DNA from: Planctomycetota bacterium
Lineage (GTDB): Bacteria > Planctomycetota > Phycisphaerae > WQYP01
Direction: 5' to 3'
DNA length: 48,306 bases
Assembly (NCBI GenBank): GCA_021800165.1
Contig: JAJYZF010000027.1
Coordinates: 1 to 48,306 of the forward strand
Shown here: one piece after another, positions 36,483 to 45,178 of the stretch
Layout: each line of letters begins with the position of its first letter
How positions within the stretch are numbered: position 1 is the first letter of the stretch
Notes under the pieces: generated by a model
Seen by the model: the letters and a program-made list of their open reading frames with translations, nothing else
Databases searched by the model: none
Told to the model about the DNA's origin: nothing
Program-made: the position numbers and the translations under genes

Positions 36483-36511
36483 ATTATGACCAACCCACCG
36501 CCAAAAGTCAA
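36483..36511 (-). promoter_or_regulatory. Promoter of the aroF leader
   Basis: Minus strand: -35 TTGACT (36511-36506), a 17-base spacer, and -10 CATAAT (36488-36483). Five of six bases match the consensus in each box, and spacing is optimal. The predicted start falls about seven bases on, at the ATG of the leader peptide. Confidence 0.65.
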
Positions 36512-36529
36512 CGGCTTGGCCGCTGTTTT

Positions 36530-36668
36530 GTCCGCGGGGGTGTAACTCCTATATTGTTGGTGGTTACGTTATTTGCTGCCGAACCATGCTAACCCGCAAG
36601 CGGTTGGGTGGTCCGATTGCGGGCAAAAACGACCGGTCGCCAACAAAAGGAGTTACACCCGTCCGCGG
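36530..36668. mobile_element. 123-bp non-autonomous inverted-repeat element (MITE) with 8-bp target duplication
   Basis: The element spans 36538-36660. Its ends read GGGTGTAACTCCT-(AT)ATTGTTGG on the left and, reversed, GGGTGTAACTCCTTTTGTTGG on the right, a terminal inverted repeat of about 20 bases. Directly outside lies GTCCGCGG on both sides (36530-36537 and 36661-36668), a perfect 8-bp duplication. There is no coding capacity, so transposase must come from elsewhere. It sits 20 bases behind the aroF promoter, in the region shared with the divergent lipoprotein gene. Confidence 0.75.
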
Positions 36669-36765
36669 GGCCTTTCGGCCTATGCGCTTGTCAGCGCCGG
36701 GCTTTTGTGGTAAGAAGTTCGCTAATAGGATTTAAGAATCAAGCCTTTTTTTGAAAGGATCGTCC

Positions 36766-37485
36766 ATGAAAAATCGTTTCGCGCTGGTCTTGGGTTTAGC
36801 GTTAGCCCTGACTCTTTCCGGCTGTTCCAAGTCGCCAAAGGGTAAGTCCGCATCGACGGCAAACTCCGGAGGCAACGGCAACGGAGTCGCGCTGACGGTG
36901 AGTTCGGCGGAAACGGCGCTGACGCATATTGTGCAACAGATAAAATCCGGCGATGCCTCGCAAATTGAAAGCAGCTTTGCCGCCGGCACTCCGGTGGAAA
37001 AAAAGCTGGTGGCCGCGGTGGCCAAGATGGAATCGTTGAAAACCACGGTGGTGCAGGCGGCGGAAACGAAGCTGGGAGCGCAGGCTTCAGAAATTGGCTC
37101 GCTGGTGGCCAAAATTGCTCCGACCAACGGTCTGATTCCAACCACGGCCACGGAGAAATCGTCCCTGGTCATTGAAGGCGAACACGCCGTTGTCAAACAG
37201 GGTGACAACATGGCGTCGGTTTATTTGAAACAATATGCCGGCAACTGGAAAGTGGACCTGCAAAAGACCGTCAACAGTTTGTATCCGGATGCGGCCACTG
37301 CGGAAAGTAAGCTCGGTAGCCTTACCGCGGCTTTGGCCAAGGCCACCAATTTTCTTGGGCAGGTTCAGACCGGGCTCAATAATGGCTCGATTAAATCGCT
37401 TAGCGATGTCGAAAAACTGGCCGGCCAGTTTGAAGTTGGTTCTGTGCCCGGCGTCAGCAACGTCAAGAAGATGCTGCACTTTTGA
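36766..37485 (+). CDS. Lipoprotein of unknown function
   Basis: A 239-residue protein with AAAGGAT before ATG 36766. A textbook lipoprotein signal is visible: a KNR start, a hydrophobic core (FALVLGLALALTL), then the lipobox LSGC. After a Ser/Gly/Asn-rich linker, the body is helical and rich in Lys, Ala and Thr: TALTHIVQQIKSGDASQIESSF, GTPVEKKLVAAVAKMESLKTTVVQ, and NWKVDLQKTVNSLYP. These resemble simple stress- or storage-like secreted lipoproteins but fit no family I know. It is convergent with smpB and divergent from aroF. Confidence 0.6.
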   Translation: MKNRFALVLGLALALTLSGCSKSPKGKSASTANSGGNGNGVALTVSSAETALTHIVQQIKSGDASQIESSFAAGTPVEKKLVAAVAKMESLKTTVVQAAETKLGAQASEIGSLVAKIAPTNGLIPTTATEKSSLVIEGEHAVVKQGDNMASVYLKQYAGNWKVDLQKTVNSLYPDAATAESKLGSLTAALAKATNFLGQVQTGLNNGSIKSLSDVEKLAGQFEVGSVPGVSNVKKMLHF

Positions 37486-37544
37486 CGGCAGCGGCCAGGG
37501 CTGGTGGCGGGGTGGGGTTTTCGACGGAGGCTTGGACAACGGCC

Positions 37545-38075
37545 TTAGCGCCGGCGCATGGCGCGGCGCATCTGCATGGCCGCGTCGCGTGCTTTGATGG
37601 CCTCGCGCTTATCATACTTGGCTTTGCCTCTGGCAAGTCCCAAAGACACCTTGGCAAAGCCCCGCTTGAAATAAATGGTCAATGGGATCAGCGCGGCACC
37701 TTCTTCTTTGGCCATGCGCTGTTCCAAGCGTCTAATTTCGCGCCGGTGCAGCAGCAAGGTCCGAACGCGGGTGGGATCATGATTGAACTGATTGGCCTGC
37801 TCATATTCCTTGATATGACAACCCATCAGCAATACCTGGCCATTGCGAATGATGGCAAATGATCCCGCTAATTGAGCGCCGCCTTGGCGCAGACTTTTAA
37901 CTTCGCTGCCAACCAGGGCCAGGCCGGCCTCAAATTTGTCGAGAATGAAATAATCGTGGTAGGCCCGTCGGTTTTCAATATGCGGCGTATGGTTATGCGC
38001 CGATGTTTTTGGCGAGCTGGGCCGGGCGCGTGGCGGCGTGGTCAAAGATCGGGTGGTTGATTTTACGTTTCCCAT
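37545..38075 (-). CDS. smpB: SsrA-binding protein SmpB
   Basis: Binds tmRNA and carries it into stalled ribosomes for trans-translation. ATG 38075 gives 176 residues, about 15 to 20 longer than usual because of a Thr/Pro/Ser-rich N-terminal extension; an earlier Met would lengthen it further. The core is clear: IENRRAYHDYFILDKFEAGLALVGSEVKSLRQG, then AIIRNGQVLLMGCHI, RTLLLHRREI, LIPLTIYFKRGFAKVSLGLARGKAKYDKREAIK and a basic tail that enters the mRNA channel. No ssrA gene is visible nearby. Confidence 0.94.
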   Translation of the reverse strand: MGNVKSTTRSLTTPPRARPSSPKTSAHNHTPHIENRRAYHDYFILDKFEAGLALVGSEVKSLRQGGAQLAGSFAIIRNGQVLLMGCHIKEYEQANQFNHDPTRVRTLLLHRREIRRLEQRMAKEEGAALIPLTIYFKRGFAKVSLGLARGKAKYDKREAIKARDAAMQMRRAMRRR

Positions 38076-38308
38076 ACCGGGGCAGTATAGGGGGTCTTGG
38101 GCATCATTTCGAGCCAGCGGCACCATCGGCAAAACCTTTTTCGGGGTGCGGTGTACCGGATGAGCCCGGCCCGTTGGCCCAGAAACAGGCCAACGCCGAG
38201 GTGTACCATTGGACGAGGCTTAGCGTAGAATAGGGATGGAAAGGTTCGGTCCGTGCGGGCCGGCCAGCGGGGGTGGAAGGGGGTGGCTTGATCAGTGCGG
38301 AGTTTGGT

Positions 38309-38605
38309 ATGGTCTCAACGCTGGTACATCTGGTTCTTGGCGGCATCGCACTGCTGGTTTTGGGCGTGATCGGGTATATGACGGTACGAGTAATCCGTCG
38401 CAAAGTGCTCGACCAGGATGTTACCTCGGGATCCGCGGGTTCCTTCACACTGCTGGACTTTAAGCGCATGTACGAAAACGGCGAATTGACCGAGGAGGAA
38501 TATCTGCGGATCAAAGCCAAATCGGCAGCGCGAATGAAGGAACAGTTTCTGCCATCAGAGCCGACGGATTTGCCGGACCAGAATTCCGATGAAAACCAGA
38601 AATAG
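38309..38605 (+). CDS. Small membrane protein with a SHOCT-like C-terminus
   Basis: A 98-residue protein starting at ATG 38309 behind GGAG. One hydrophobic helix (LVHLVLGGIALLVLGVIGYMTV) is followed by a basic stretch and then LLDFKRMYENGELTEEEYLRIKAKSAARM. That segment has the spacing of the short C-terminal (SHOCT-type) helix pair, often found at the ends of small membrane proteins. The end is acidic and Asp/Asn-rich. Function unknown. Confidence 0.6.
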   Translation: MVSTLVHLVLGGIALLVLGVIGYMTVRVIRRKVLDQDVTSGSAGSFTLLDFKRMYENGELTEEEYLRIKAKSAARMKEQFLPSEPTDLPDQNSDENQK

Positions 38606-38688
38606 CATGACCAAAGTCGGCAGGCCGTGGGCGGTTAGCTTTGGGGCTTTCAGCACGACGGCGGGGCGTTTTTTTCAGGGTGTATCTG

Positions 38689-38717
38689 TGGACTTTTACG
38701 GCGATATGAGGTAGAAT
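38689..38717 (+). promoter_or_regulatory. Promoter of clpX
   Basis: TGGACT (38689-38694), a 17-base spacer and TAGAAT (38712-38717) make a fair sigma70 match. It would give a leader of about 190 bases before clpX; the remaining part of the 308-base gap (38606-38913) shows no gene. Confidence 0.4.
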
Positions 38718-38913
38718 CGACTGGTTGGAAGGGAGGGCTGTCATTGGGCAGTTAAGGACGTACTTGGCGGCGAGATAATTCGGCGAAACAGCACCGGCCG
38801 GACCCTTGGGGAGATATGGAAAGGCTTTAGCGATTACCGCCCGACAGCCGATAAAAATGCCCATGGGGCTAACTGACATAACAAGCGCGGTTCGATTTGG
38901 TTGGAAAAGAGTC

Positions 38914-40287
38914 ATGATGAATCAAACCGGTGGCGGTTCAAATTCAACGGGGTTCGGTGGAAGCGGCGGAACCAGTTCCGGTAATGGCGGTAACGGTGGC
39001 AATGGCGGGACCGGCGGTGGCGGCGGGTTTCGGGGCCGCAAGATAACCAGTTGCTCCTTTTGCGGCAAATCCAGCCGGGAAGTCGGGCCTATGGTTGAAG
39101 GCCCCAACGACATCTATATTTGTTCAAACTGTTCGGAACTTTGCCAGAATATTTTTCGCCAGGAACGCCGCAAGGTATCCGGATCCAAACCCTTGGTCGG
39201 CCAGATTCCCCCGCCCCGGCAACTCAAGGAGTTCATGGACCAGTATGTCATCGGCCAGGACCCCGCCAAGCGGGCGTTGGCGGTGGCGGTGCATAACCAT
39301 TACAAACGTCTCATGCACACCGATGCCCGGGGCGCAGACGATGTGGAAATTGATAAGTCGAATGTGTTGTTGATCGGTCCTACCGGATCAGGCAAAACGC
39401 TTTTGGCACGCACGCTGGCGCGCAGTCTTAACGTGCCATTTGCCATTGGCGATGCCACCACACTTACCGAGGCCGGCTACGTAGGGGAAGATGTTGAAAA
39501 TCTTCTGCTTAAGTTGCTGCAGAATGCGGATTATGACCTCGAAGCCGCGCAACGCGGCATTATTTATATTGACGAGATCGACAAGATCGGCAAAACCAAT
39601 ATGAATGTGTCGATCACCCGCGATGTCTCGGGTGAAGGGGTGCAGCAGGCTTTGTTAAAAATGCTGGAAGGTACGCTGGCCAATGTACCCCCGCAGGGTG
39701 GCCGCAAACATCCGGAACAACAGTACATTCAAATTGACACTACCCATATTTTATTTATCTGCGGTGGCACATTTGTGGGGCTGGATCAGATCATCGCCAA
39801 TCGTCTGGGTAAAAAAATGATCGGTTTCGGCACGGAAATCAATGCCGCGCAGGATACCGGCGACAAGCCATCCAAATACATTGCCCAGGTAACGCCGGAT
39901 GACCTTATAGAATACGGCATGATTCCTGAATTTGTCGGACGCTTGCCGGTGATTGCGCCGCTGGCACCGCTGACGCATGAAGCCATGATGCAGATACTCC
40001 AGGAACCCAAAAACGCCCTGGTACGCCAATATCAGAAGTTCTTCCAACTGGAAGGGTGTGAATTGGAGTTTACCACTTCGGCCCTGCGGCTTATCGCGGA
40101 AAAGGCCTTGAAACGCGACACGGGGGCCCGGGCCTTGCGCAGCGTCATGGAAGAATTGATGATCGACCTGATGTACCAACTGCCGGAGAAGGGGCAACAC
40201 GGCCATTATGTCATTACCGAAGAGATTGTTCGGGGGGAGGCCGGCCTCTTTGACAGCAAGCCGATACCCATTAAAGAAAGCGCCTGA
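38914..40287 (+). CDS. clpX: ATP-dependent Clp protease ATP-binding subunit ClpX
   Basis: The unfoldase that feeds ClpP. The start at 38914 (ATG, with another ATG next) gives 457 residues. The N-terminal zinc domain has CSFC and ICSNCSELC, as expected, but is preceded by about 35 residues of Gly/Asn/Ser ([15 protein letters not shown] type), which standard ClpX lacks. The AAA+ core follows: Walker [14 protein letters not shown], pore loop [11 protein letters not shown], Walker [13 protein letters not shown], and the IGF-type loop at [10 protein letters not shown]. The clpP gene is not next to it in the window. Confidence 0.96.
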   Translation: MMNQTGGGSNSTGFGGSGGTSSGNGGNGGNGGTGGGGGFRGRKITSCSFCGKSSREVGPMVEGPNDIYICSNCSELCQNIFRQERRKVSGSKPLVGQIPPPRQLKEFMDQYVIGQDPAKRALAVAVHNHYKRLMHTDARGADDVEIDKSNVLLIGPTGSGKTLLARTLARSLNVPFAIGDATTLTEAGYVGEDVENLLLKLLQNADYDLEAAQRGIIYIDEIDKIGKTNMNVSITRDVSGEGVQQALLKMLEGTLANVPPQGGRKHPEQQYIQIDTTHILFICGGTFVGLDQIIANRLGKKMIGFGTEINAAQDTGDKPSKYIAQVTPDDLIEYGMIPEFVGRLPVIAPLAPLTHEAMMQILQEPKNALVRQYQKFFQLEGCELEFTTSALRLIAEKALKRDTGARALRSVMEELMIDLMYQLPEKGQHGHYVITEEIVRGEAGLFDSKPIPIKESA

Positions 40288-40299
40288 TCAGACCAGAGG

Positions 40300-40318
40300 C
40301 TCGGAAATTGTTTCCGAG
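40300..40318 (+). promoter_or_regulatory. Hairpin covering the ribosome-binding site of the zinc-ribbon gene
   Basis: CTCGGAAA, a TTG loop and TTTCCGAG form a perfect 8-bp stem in the gap after clpX. The right arm contains the start of the GAGGA site used by ATG 40326, so folding would lower its translation. It could also be an RNA-end signal, but no T-run follows. Confidence 0.4.
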
Positions 40319-40325
40319 GATCGGC

Positions 40326-40802
40326 ATGAAAATTTGTACCCATTGCGGGGCAGGCATTCTTGAGCCTAATAAGCCGTGGATTCATCGCGGCAGAATTGTT
40401 TGCCGACGCTGCTTTGAAAATCTTTCCCCCCAAAAATCCGCGGCAAGCCCCACGCAACCCGCGGCAACCGGAAATACGTATGCCCCTCCGGGGGCGATGG
40501 CCGAGTGGCGTTCGGCCAAGCCCGAATCGGCAGTTCTCCCAAACATTCCGCGGGAGGCTGGTGAATCGGGACGACCGCTGAATGGCTACGGCTTGGCGGC
40601 GTTAATCATTGCCGTCATGGGCATTTTTTGTGCGGGGTTGGTTTCGCCGATCGGACTGGTGATGAGTTTGGTCGGCTTGCGATTTCGTCCGCGCGGCCTG
40701 GCTATTCTGGCCGTCATTATTTCGGCTCTTGGCACTCTTTACCTGATCGTCTGGATATGCTTGAACATCGTTTCATGGCGGCATGTCCATCATGGCGGAT
40801 AA
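40326..40802 (+). CDS. Zinc-ribbon and DUF4190-like membrane protein
   Basis: A 158-residue protein starting at ATG 40326 behind GAGGA. The N-terminus has two Cys pairs (ICTHCG and VCRRCF) that make a zinc ribbon. A disordered Pro/Ser linker leads to two hydrophobic helices (LAALIIAVMGIFCAGLV and LAILAVIISALGTLYLIVWI) around the motif SPIGLVMSLVGL, which match DUF4190-type small membrane proteins. Function unknown. Spaced 38 bases after clpX and possibly co-transcribed. Confidence 0.6.
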   Translation: MKICTHCGAGILEPNKPWIHRGRIVCRRCFENLSPQKSAASPTQPAATGNTYAPPGAMAEWRSAKPESAVLPNIPREAGESGRPLNGYGLAALIIAVMGIFCAGLVSPIGLVMSLVGLRFRPRGLAILAVIISALGTLYLIVWICLNIVSWRHVHHGG

Positions 40803-41155
40803 ACAGGCCGCAGCCCTGATGGCCGACGGCCATAACCATCCGCGGATTGGGCGAGGTGGGTGCGGGCCGGCCACCACGGTTGGGCCTTGCGAGCCGGATT
40901 GGTGGCGATGGCGAGGAGGGAACGCCCTTATACATTGGGGCCTTTGCGGCTAGCTTGGGATTGACAACCGCAGTTGGCGGGCGTGAAATGGGCCGTCGAC
41001 GGGGAACGGGTTATTTGGCCGATTTTGGTCGCGGGCACCCGCTGTGTGGATGCGACGGGCCAACGTATTGGCCCGTTGGCCGGGATGGCTATCGGTACCG
41101 CCGCGCGTAAGGGTCCGTCGGCGTTGTGCGAAGATAACGTAAGGGGACCGCTGGG
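40803..41155. other. Gap with a strong hairpin before the defence region
   Basis: No gene is supported. A 9-bp perfect stem with a 4-base loop (ACGGGCCAA, CGTA, TTGGCCCGT) lies at 41055-41076, 80 bases before the helicase start. There is no T-run. It may mark the boundary of the acquired region. Confidence 0.45.
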
Positions 41156-44100
41156 ATGCCGCAGATTTTTGACAATATTGAAATGCAACTGCTGCCGACA
41201 TTGCAGCAGGCGATGGAGCTTTCCCAGCGGGCGGATTTTTGCGTGGGGTATTTTAACCTCCGCGGCTGGAAGCATATTGACACCTTTGTTGAAAAATGGC
41301 CGGGGGGTGCGGGCCATTGTTGCCGGTTGCTCATCGGTATGCAACGCAAGCCCGAGGAAGACCAGCTCCGCGCCATGTTGGGTGTTCCTCCGCTGCGGGA
41401 TACCATCGACAACCCGGCGGCCGCCCGGCTGCGCAAAGCCATGGCGGACCAGTTTCGCCAACAGCTCACGATCGGCGCTCCGACCGATGCGGACGAGGTT
41501 GGCCTGCGCCGGTTGGCGGCGCAGATTAAGGCGGGCCGGTTGGCGGTGAAGCTCTTCCTGCGCCATCCGCTGCACGCCAAATTGTATCTGCTGGAGCGCA
41601 GCGACCCCCTTAGCCCGAAACTCGGCTATCTGGGCAGCAGCAACTTAACCATGGCGGGCCTGGCGGGGCAGGGCGAATTAAATGTGGATATCACGGACCG
41701 GGACGCTCTGGAAAAATTGCAGCAGTGGTTTGAGAGTCGCTGGAACGATCGGTTCTGCCTGGATATTTCCCAGGAGCTTACTCATATCGTGGAGGCGAGT
41801 TGGGCCAGGACGAATCAGCCGCCACCGTACCATATCTATCTCAAAATGGCGTACCACCTGGCCGCGGATGCCCGCCTTAGCGAAGAGGAATATGACATAC
41901 CCGACGCGTTCGGCAATAAGCTGCTGGATTTTCAAAAGGCGGCGGTGAAAATGGCGGTGCGCATCATCCATCGCCACGGCGGGGTCATGATCGGGGATGT
42001 GGTGGGGTTGGGGAAAACGCTGGTCGGCTCGGCCATTGCCAAATGTCTGCAGGAACAGCACAATCACGAAACGCTGATTTTGTGCCCGAAAAATCTTTTG
42101 CCTATGTGGGACGATTACCGGCTGCGCTATGAAATTAATGCCAAGGTTATGGCGTTGAGCATGGCCGGCAAGGTGCTCAAAAATGAAAAACGTTTCCGCA
42201 CCGTGGTGGTCGATGAAAGCCATAATCTGCGCAACCGCGAAACGGCCGGCTACCGGGCTATTTATGATTACATCAGCCGCAACGACAGCAAGGTTATTTT
42301 GCTTACGGCCACGCCATACAATAAGACGCTGTTGGATTTATCCAGCCAGTTGCGGCTGTTTATTGATGCCGATACGCAGCTTGCGGTTCGGCCGGAACAT
42401 TATATTCGCACCCACGGGCTGGAAAATCTTTATGCGAAAACGCAGGCGGATCCGCATACCATTGTGGCGTTTGAAAAAAGTGAGCTCGCGGAGGACTGGC
42501 GGATTTTAATGGATCAGTTTCTGGTTCGCCGCACCCGCGGCTTTATCAAGACCAATTATGCCAAGGTGGATCCCGCCAATGGCCGGTCTTACCTGCAATT
42601 TACCGGAGGAGCGCGGTCCTATTTTCCGGACCGGGTGGCCAAAAGTGTGAAATTCACCATTGATGAAAACAATCCACAGGATCAATACGCCCGCATGTTC
42701 GGTGATGACACCGTGGCCGCCATCAATGCGCTGCATTTGCCGCGTTATGGCCTGGGCAATTATGTGAAAGCTCCGCTTTACCGCCCCGACGGCACAAAAG
42801 GGCATGAAGATTTGATTAACGATCTGGCTCGGGCCGGAAAACATCTTATTGGATTTTGTCGCACGGGTTTGTTCAAACGGCTGGAAAGCAGCGGAGCGGC
42901 ATTTGCATTGACGATGGATCGACATCTCCTGCGCGACAAGGTGGCGTTGCACGCACTGCACAACGGGCTGGATGTACCCATTGGTTCCAGTGACGCGGCG
43001 ATTTTTGAAACTGGCGTCAACGATGCCGAGGCCTTGTTGGACCTTACCGACGAGGCGGCGGAAAGGCAGGTGCCCGGAGGCGATTCTCCAGACGACATTG
43101 CCTCTCTGTACGCCCGTTATAAGGGCAACGGCCGCTATCGCTGGCTGCCGGCGGCATTTTTTGAGGCAGCGCTAGCGGAACATCTGGCCGAGGACATCCA
43201 AGCGCTGGAAGAAATTCGCGCCGCCATCGGCCCATGGAATCCGAGGCAGGACAACAAATTGGCCCAGCTTGTTTGTCTGCTGGAGAAAGTTCACCCGCGG
43301 GAAAAGGTGCTGATCTTCACGCAGTTTGCGGACACCGCCAACTATCTTTACCGGCAGTTGACGCTGGCGAATGTCAAGCAGCTTGGTGTGGTCACCGGGG
43401 AAAGTGAGGACCCCACCGCTATCGCGCGCCGCTTCAGCCCGGTAAGCAATGAGTTTGAGCGGAAGCTTGGGCCGACGGAGGAATTGCGGGTCTTAATCAG
43501 CACCGATGTGTTGAGCGAGGGCCAGAATTTACAGGACTGCGCTATCATCGTTAACTACGATTTGCCGTGGGCGCTGATACGCATCATTCAGCGTGTGGGG
43601 CGGGTGGATCGTATCGGCCAGAATTCGCGGCAAATATTGTGCTACAGTTTTTTACCCGCCGATGGTGTGGAACGCATCATCCGCCTGCACCAGCGCATTC
43701 GCCAGCGGCAGCGGCAGGAAGGGGAAGTGCTGGGGGCTGACGATATGCTCATTGAGGGCGACCCCGTTGAAGAACTGGAACTATTTAAGAATCTTTACAA
43801 CGAGAAATCCGGGGCACTGGATCAGGAAGATGAGGGGGATGTGGATATTTCCTCTTACGCGTACCAGATCTGGCAGGCGGCGGTTAAAAAGGATCCGTCG
43901 CTTGAAAAAATCGTCTCTGATTTGCCGGATGTCATTTCGTCCACCCGTCCGCCGCCGACCGGCGACGTCCGGCCTGAAGGGGTGATCACGTTTGTGCAGA
44001 CCGGCCAGGGCAACAATTCGCTGATCTGGCTGGATGGAGGGGGGAACATAGTAACCGAATCGCCCATGGAAATTCTCAAGGCCGCGGAATGTCCGCCTGC

Positions 44101-44500
44101 CACCCGCGCGGCGGCGCGGGTGGCAGGGCATAACGAGTTGGTGGGCAAGGCTCTGGGAATCGCCGCGGAAGACCAGAACAAATCGGGCGGACAATTGGGC
44201 AGCCGCCGCAGCGTGCGGCGCAAAGTGTATGACCGGCTCATGGCATTGCATGCGCGAACGGCAAATTCCTTGTTTCGTCCGGCGGATCTGGACAAGCTCC
44301 TGGATGACATTTACCGTTACCCGCTGCTGCAAACCGCGCAGGATTTAATATCCCGCCGCATCAAGGAAGGGTTGGATGATGAGGCGTTGGCCAAGCTGGC
44401 GATTGACCTGCGCAGTGAGAACCAGCTTTGCCATGTTTCGGAAAGCCACGAACCGCAAGCTCCACACATTATCTGTTCGCTGGGGATGCGTCGTGTCTAA
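41156..44500 (+). CDS. PLD-SNF2 helicase (anti-phage type)
   Basis: A 1114-residue protein. The N-terminal domain has a phospholipase D-like half-site near residue 138 (HAKLYLL, then GSSNLTMAGL), the form linked to helicases in defence genes. It is followed by a superfamily 2 SNF2-type motor: Walker A GDVVGLGKT (about 281-289), the DESH box (about 352), TATPYN, then in the second lobe LIFTQFAD, STDVLSEGQNLQ and QRVGRVDRIGQ (about 812-822). The C-terminal 250 residues are not recognised. With the methyltransferase downstream it forms a likely restriction or phage-exclusion pair. It resembles the helicase part of several known systems but I cannot assign it to one. Confidence 0.8.
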   Translation: MPQIFDNIEMQLLPTLQQAMELSQRADFCVGYFNLRGWKHIDTFVEKWPGGAGHCCRLLIGMQRKPEEDQLRAMLGVPPLRDTIDNPAAARLRKAMADQFRQQLTIGAPTDADEVGLRRLAAQIKAGRLAVKLFLRHPLHAKLYLLERSDPLSPKLGYLGSSNLTMAGLAGQGELNVDITDRDALEKLQQWFESRWNDRFCLDISQELTHIVEASWARTNQPPPYHIYLKMAYHLAADARLSEEEYDIPDAFGNKLLDFQKAAVKMAVRIIHRHGGVMIGDVVGLGKTLVGSAIAKCLQEQHNHETLILCPKNLLPMWDDYRLRYEINAKVMALSMAGKVLKNEKRFRTVVVDESHNLRNRETAGYRAIYDYISRNDSKVILLTATPYNKTLLDLSSQLRLFIDADTQLAVRPEHYIRTHGLENLYAKTQADPHTIVAFEKSELAEDWRILMDQFLVRRTRGFIKTNYAKVDPANGRSYLQFTGGARSYFPDRVAKSVKFTIDENNPQDQYARMFGDDTVAAINALHLPRYGLGNYVKAPLYRPDGTKGHEDLINDLARAGKHLIGFCRTGLFKRLESSGAAFALTMDRHLLRDKVALHALHNGLDVPIGSSDAAIFETGVNDAEALLDLTDEAAERQVPGGDSPDDIASLYARYKGNGRYRWLPAAFFEAALAEHLAEDIQALEEIRAAIGPWNPRQDNKLAQLVCLLEKVHPREKVLIFTQFADTANYLYRQLTLANVKQLGVVTGESEDPTAIARRFSPVSNEFERKLGPTEELRVLISTDVLSEGQNLQDCAIIVNYDLPWALIRIIQRVGRVDRIGQNSRQILCYSFLPADGVERIIRLHQRIRQRQRQEGEVLGADDMLIEGDPVEELELFKNLYNEKSGALDQEDEGDVDISSYAYQIWQAAVKKDPSLEKIVSDLPDVISSTRPPPTGDVRPEGVITFVQTGQGNNSLIWLDGGGNIVTESPMEILKAAECPPATRAAARVAGHNELVGKALGIAAEDQNKSGGQLGSRRSVRRKVYDRLMALHARTANSLFRPADLDKLLDDIYRYPLLQTAQDLISRRIKEGLDDEALAKLAIDLRSENQLCHVSESHEPQAPHIICSLGMRRV

Positions 44501-44506
44501 ACGCAC

Positions 44507-44535
44507 CCATTTAGCCGCAGGCATGGCGCCCGCGC
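44507..44535 (-). repeat. Inverted copy of the 43-bp repeat before the RAYT gene
   Basis: CATTTAGCCG, then GGCATGG and GCC, matches the reverse complement of the downstream repeat core (GCATTTAGCCG, GGCATGG, GCC) with a few changes. It begins about seven bases after the helicase stop and so flanks the transposase on its 5' side in opposite orientation. Confidence 0.55.
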
Positions 44536-44566
44536 GAATTGCCGCGTGGTTTGTTCCGGTGCGATC

Positions 44567-45178
44567 ATGATCGTCGGCTATCACTGCATATTCAGCACCT
44601 ACGGTTTCTGGTTGCCCAACGATCCGCGCGGATCATGGTCAGAGTTCGTCGCATCCTGGAATTTGTTTTACGCCGGTGGCTCGGTGACCAAACTGGGAAC
44701 CCGACGTTCCGTCGCCGCCGCCCGATTGAACGCGCAAGAGATCCAGCGTCGAACATCGACCAAAAATGCACTGATGCACAAACCCGTTACGTTGACAGGA
44801 ATTCAGGCCCGTGCTGTTGGCATGGGGTTTGCCATCGGTTGCCAGGTCAAGGGGTATCGTATCCACGCCTGCGCGATCATGCCCCAGCATGTCCACCTTT
44901 TTGTGGGTCGCACCGCAACGGATATTCGCACCGTTGTCGGCGACTTCAAACGTTTTGCGACCATGGAACTCTGCCGCCAAAACCTCCATCCCGCCCAGCA
45001 TGGCTGGCCCGAACGCGCTCCCGTCTGGGCGCGCGGCAGCTGGTGTGTTTATCTGCATGCCGATGATGTGCAACGTGTTATTGAATATATCAATGGAAAT
45101 CCATTGCGAGATGGGCTTCCGCCTCAACACTGGGGCTGCGTGAAACCTTGGCCCGGCGGCAACCATTCCGCCGGTTAA
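44567..45178 (+). CDS. REP-associated tyrosine transposase (RAYT, Y1_Tnp family)
   Basis: A 203-residue single-stranded DNA transposase. The start at ATG 44567 gives IFSTYGFWLPNDPRGSWSEFV, a motif typical of one RAYT group. The HUH pair is in MPQHVHLFV (H108 and H110), and Tyr174 in EYINGNPLRDG is a likely nucleophile, as in the YI-x-x-NP motif of RAYTs. The protein lies between an inverted repeat copy and a long head-to-tail array of the same repeat; its stop codon is even formed by the first, degenerate repeat. RAYTs are domesticated relatives of IS200/IS605 transposases and spread REP sequences. It appears to have entered between two defence genes. Confidence 0.8.
   Translation: MIVGYHCIFSTYGFWLPNDPRGSWSEFVASWNLFYAGGSVTKLGTRRSVAAARLNAQEIQRRTSTKNALMHKPVTLTGIQARAVGMGFAIGCQVKGYRIHACAIMPQHVHLFVGRTATDIRTVVGDFKRFATMELCRQNLHPAQHGWPERAPVWARGSWCVYLHADDVQRVIEYINGNPLRDGLPPQHWGCVKPWPGGNHSAG

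Noticed and set aside
38606..38913. N-terminal extension of clpX from 38806
   Set aside because: The open frame continues upstream without ClpX-like residues, and the double ATG at 38914 is better placed.
40974..41549. Plus-strand ORF of 191 codons overlapping the helicase start
   Set aside because: It lies in another frame across the helicase N-terminus and has no recognisable domain. The helicase frame has clear motifs from its start.
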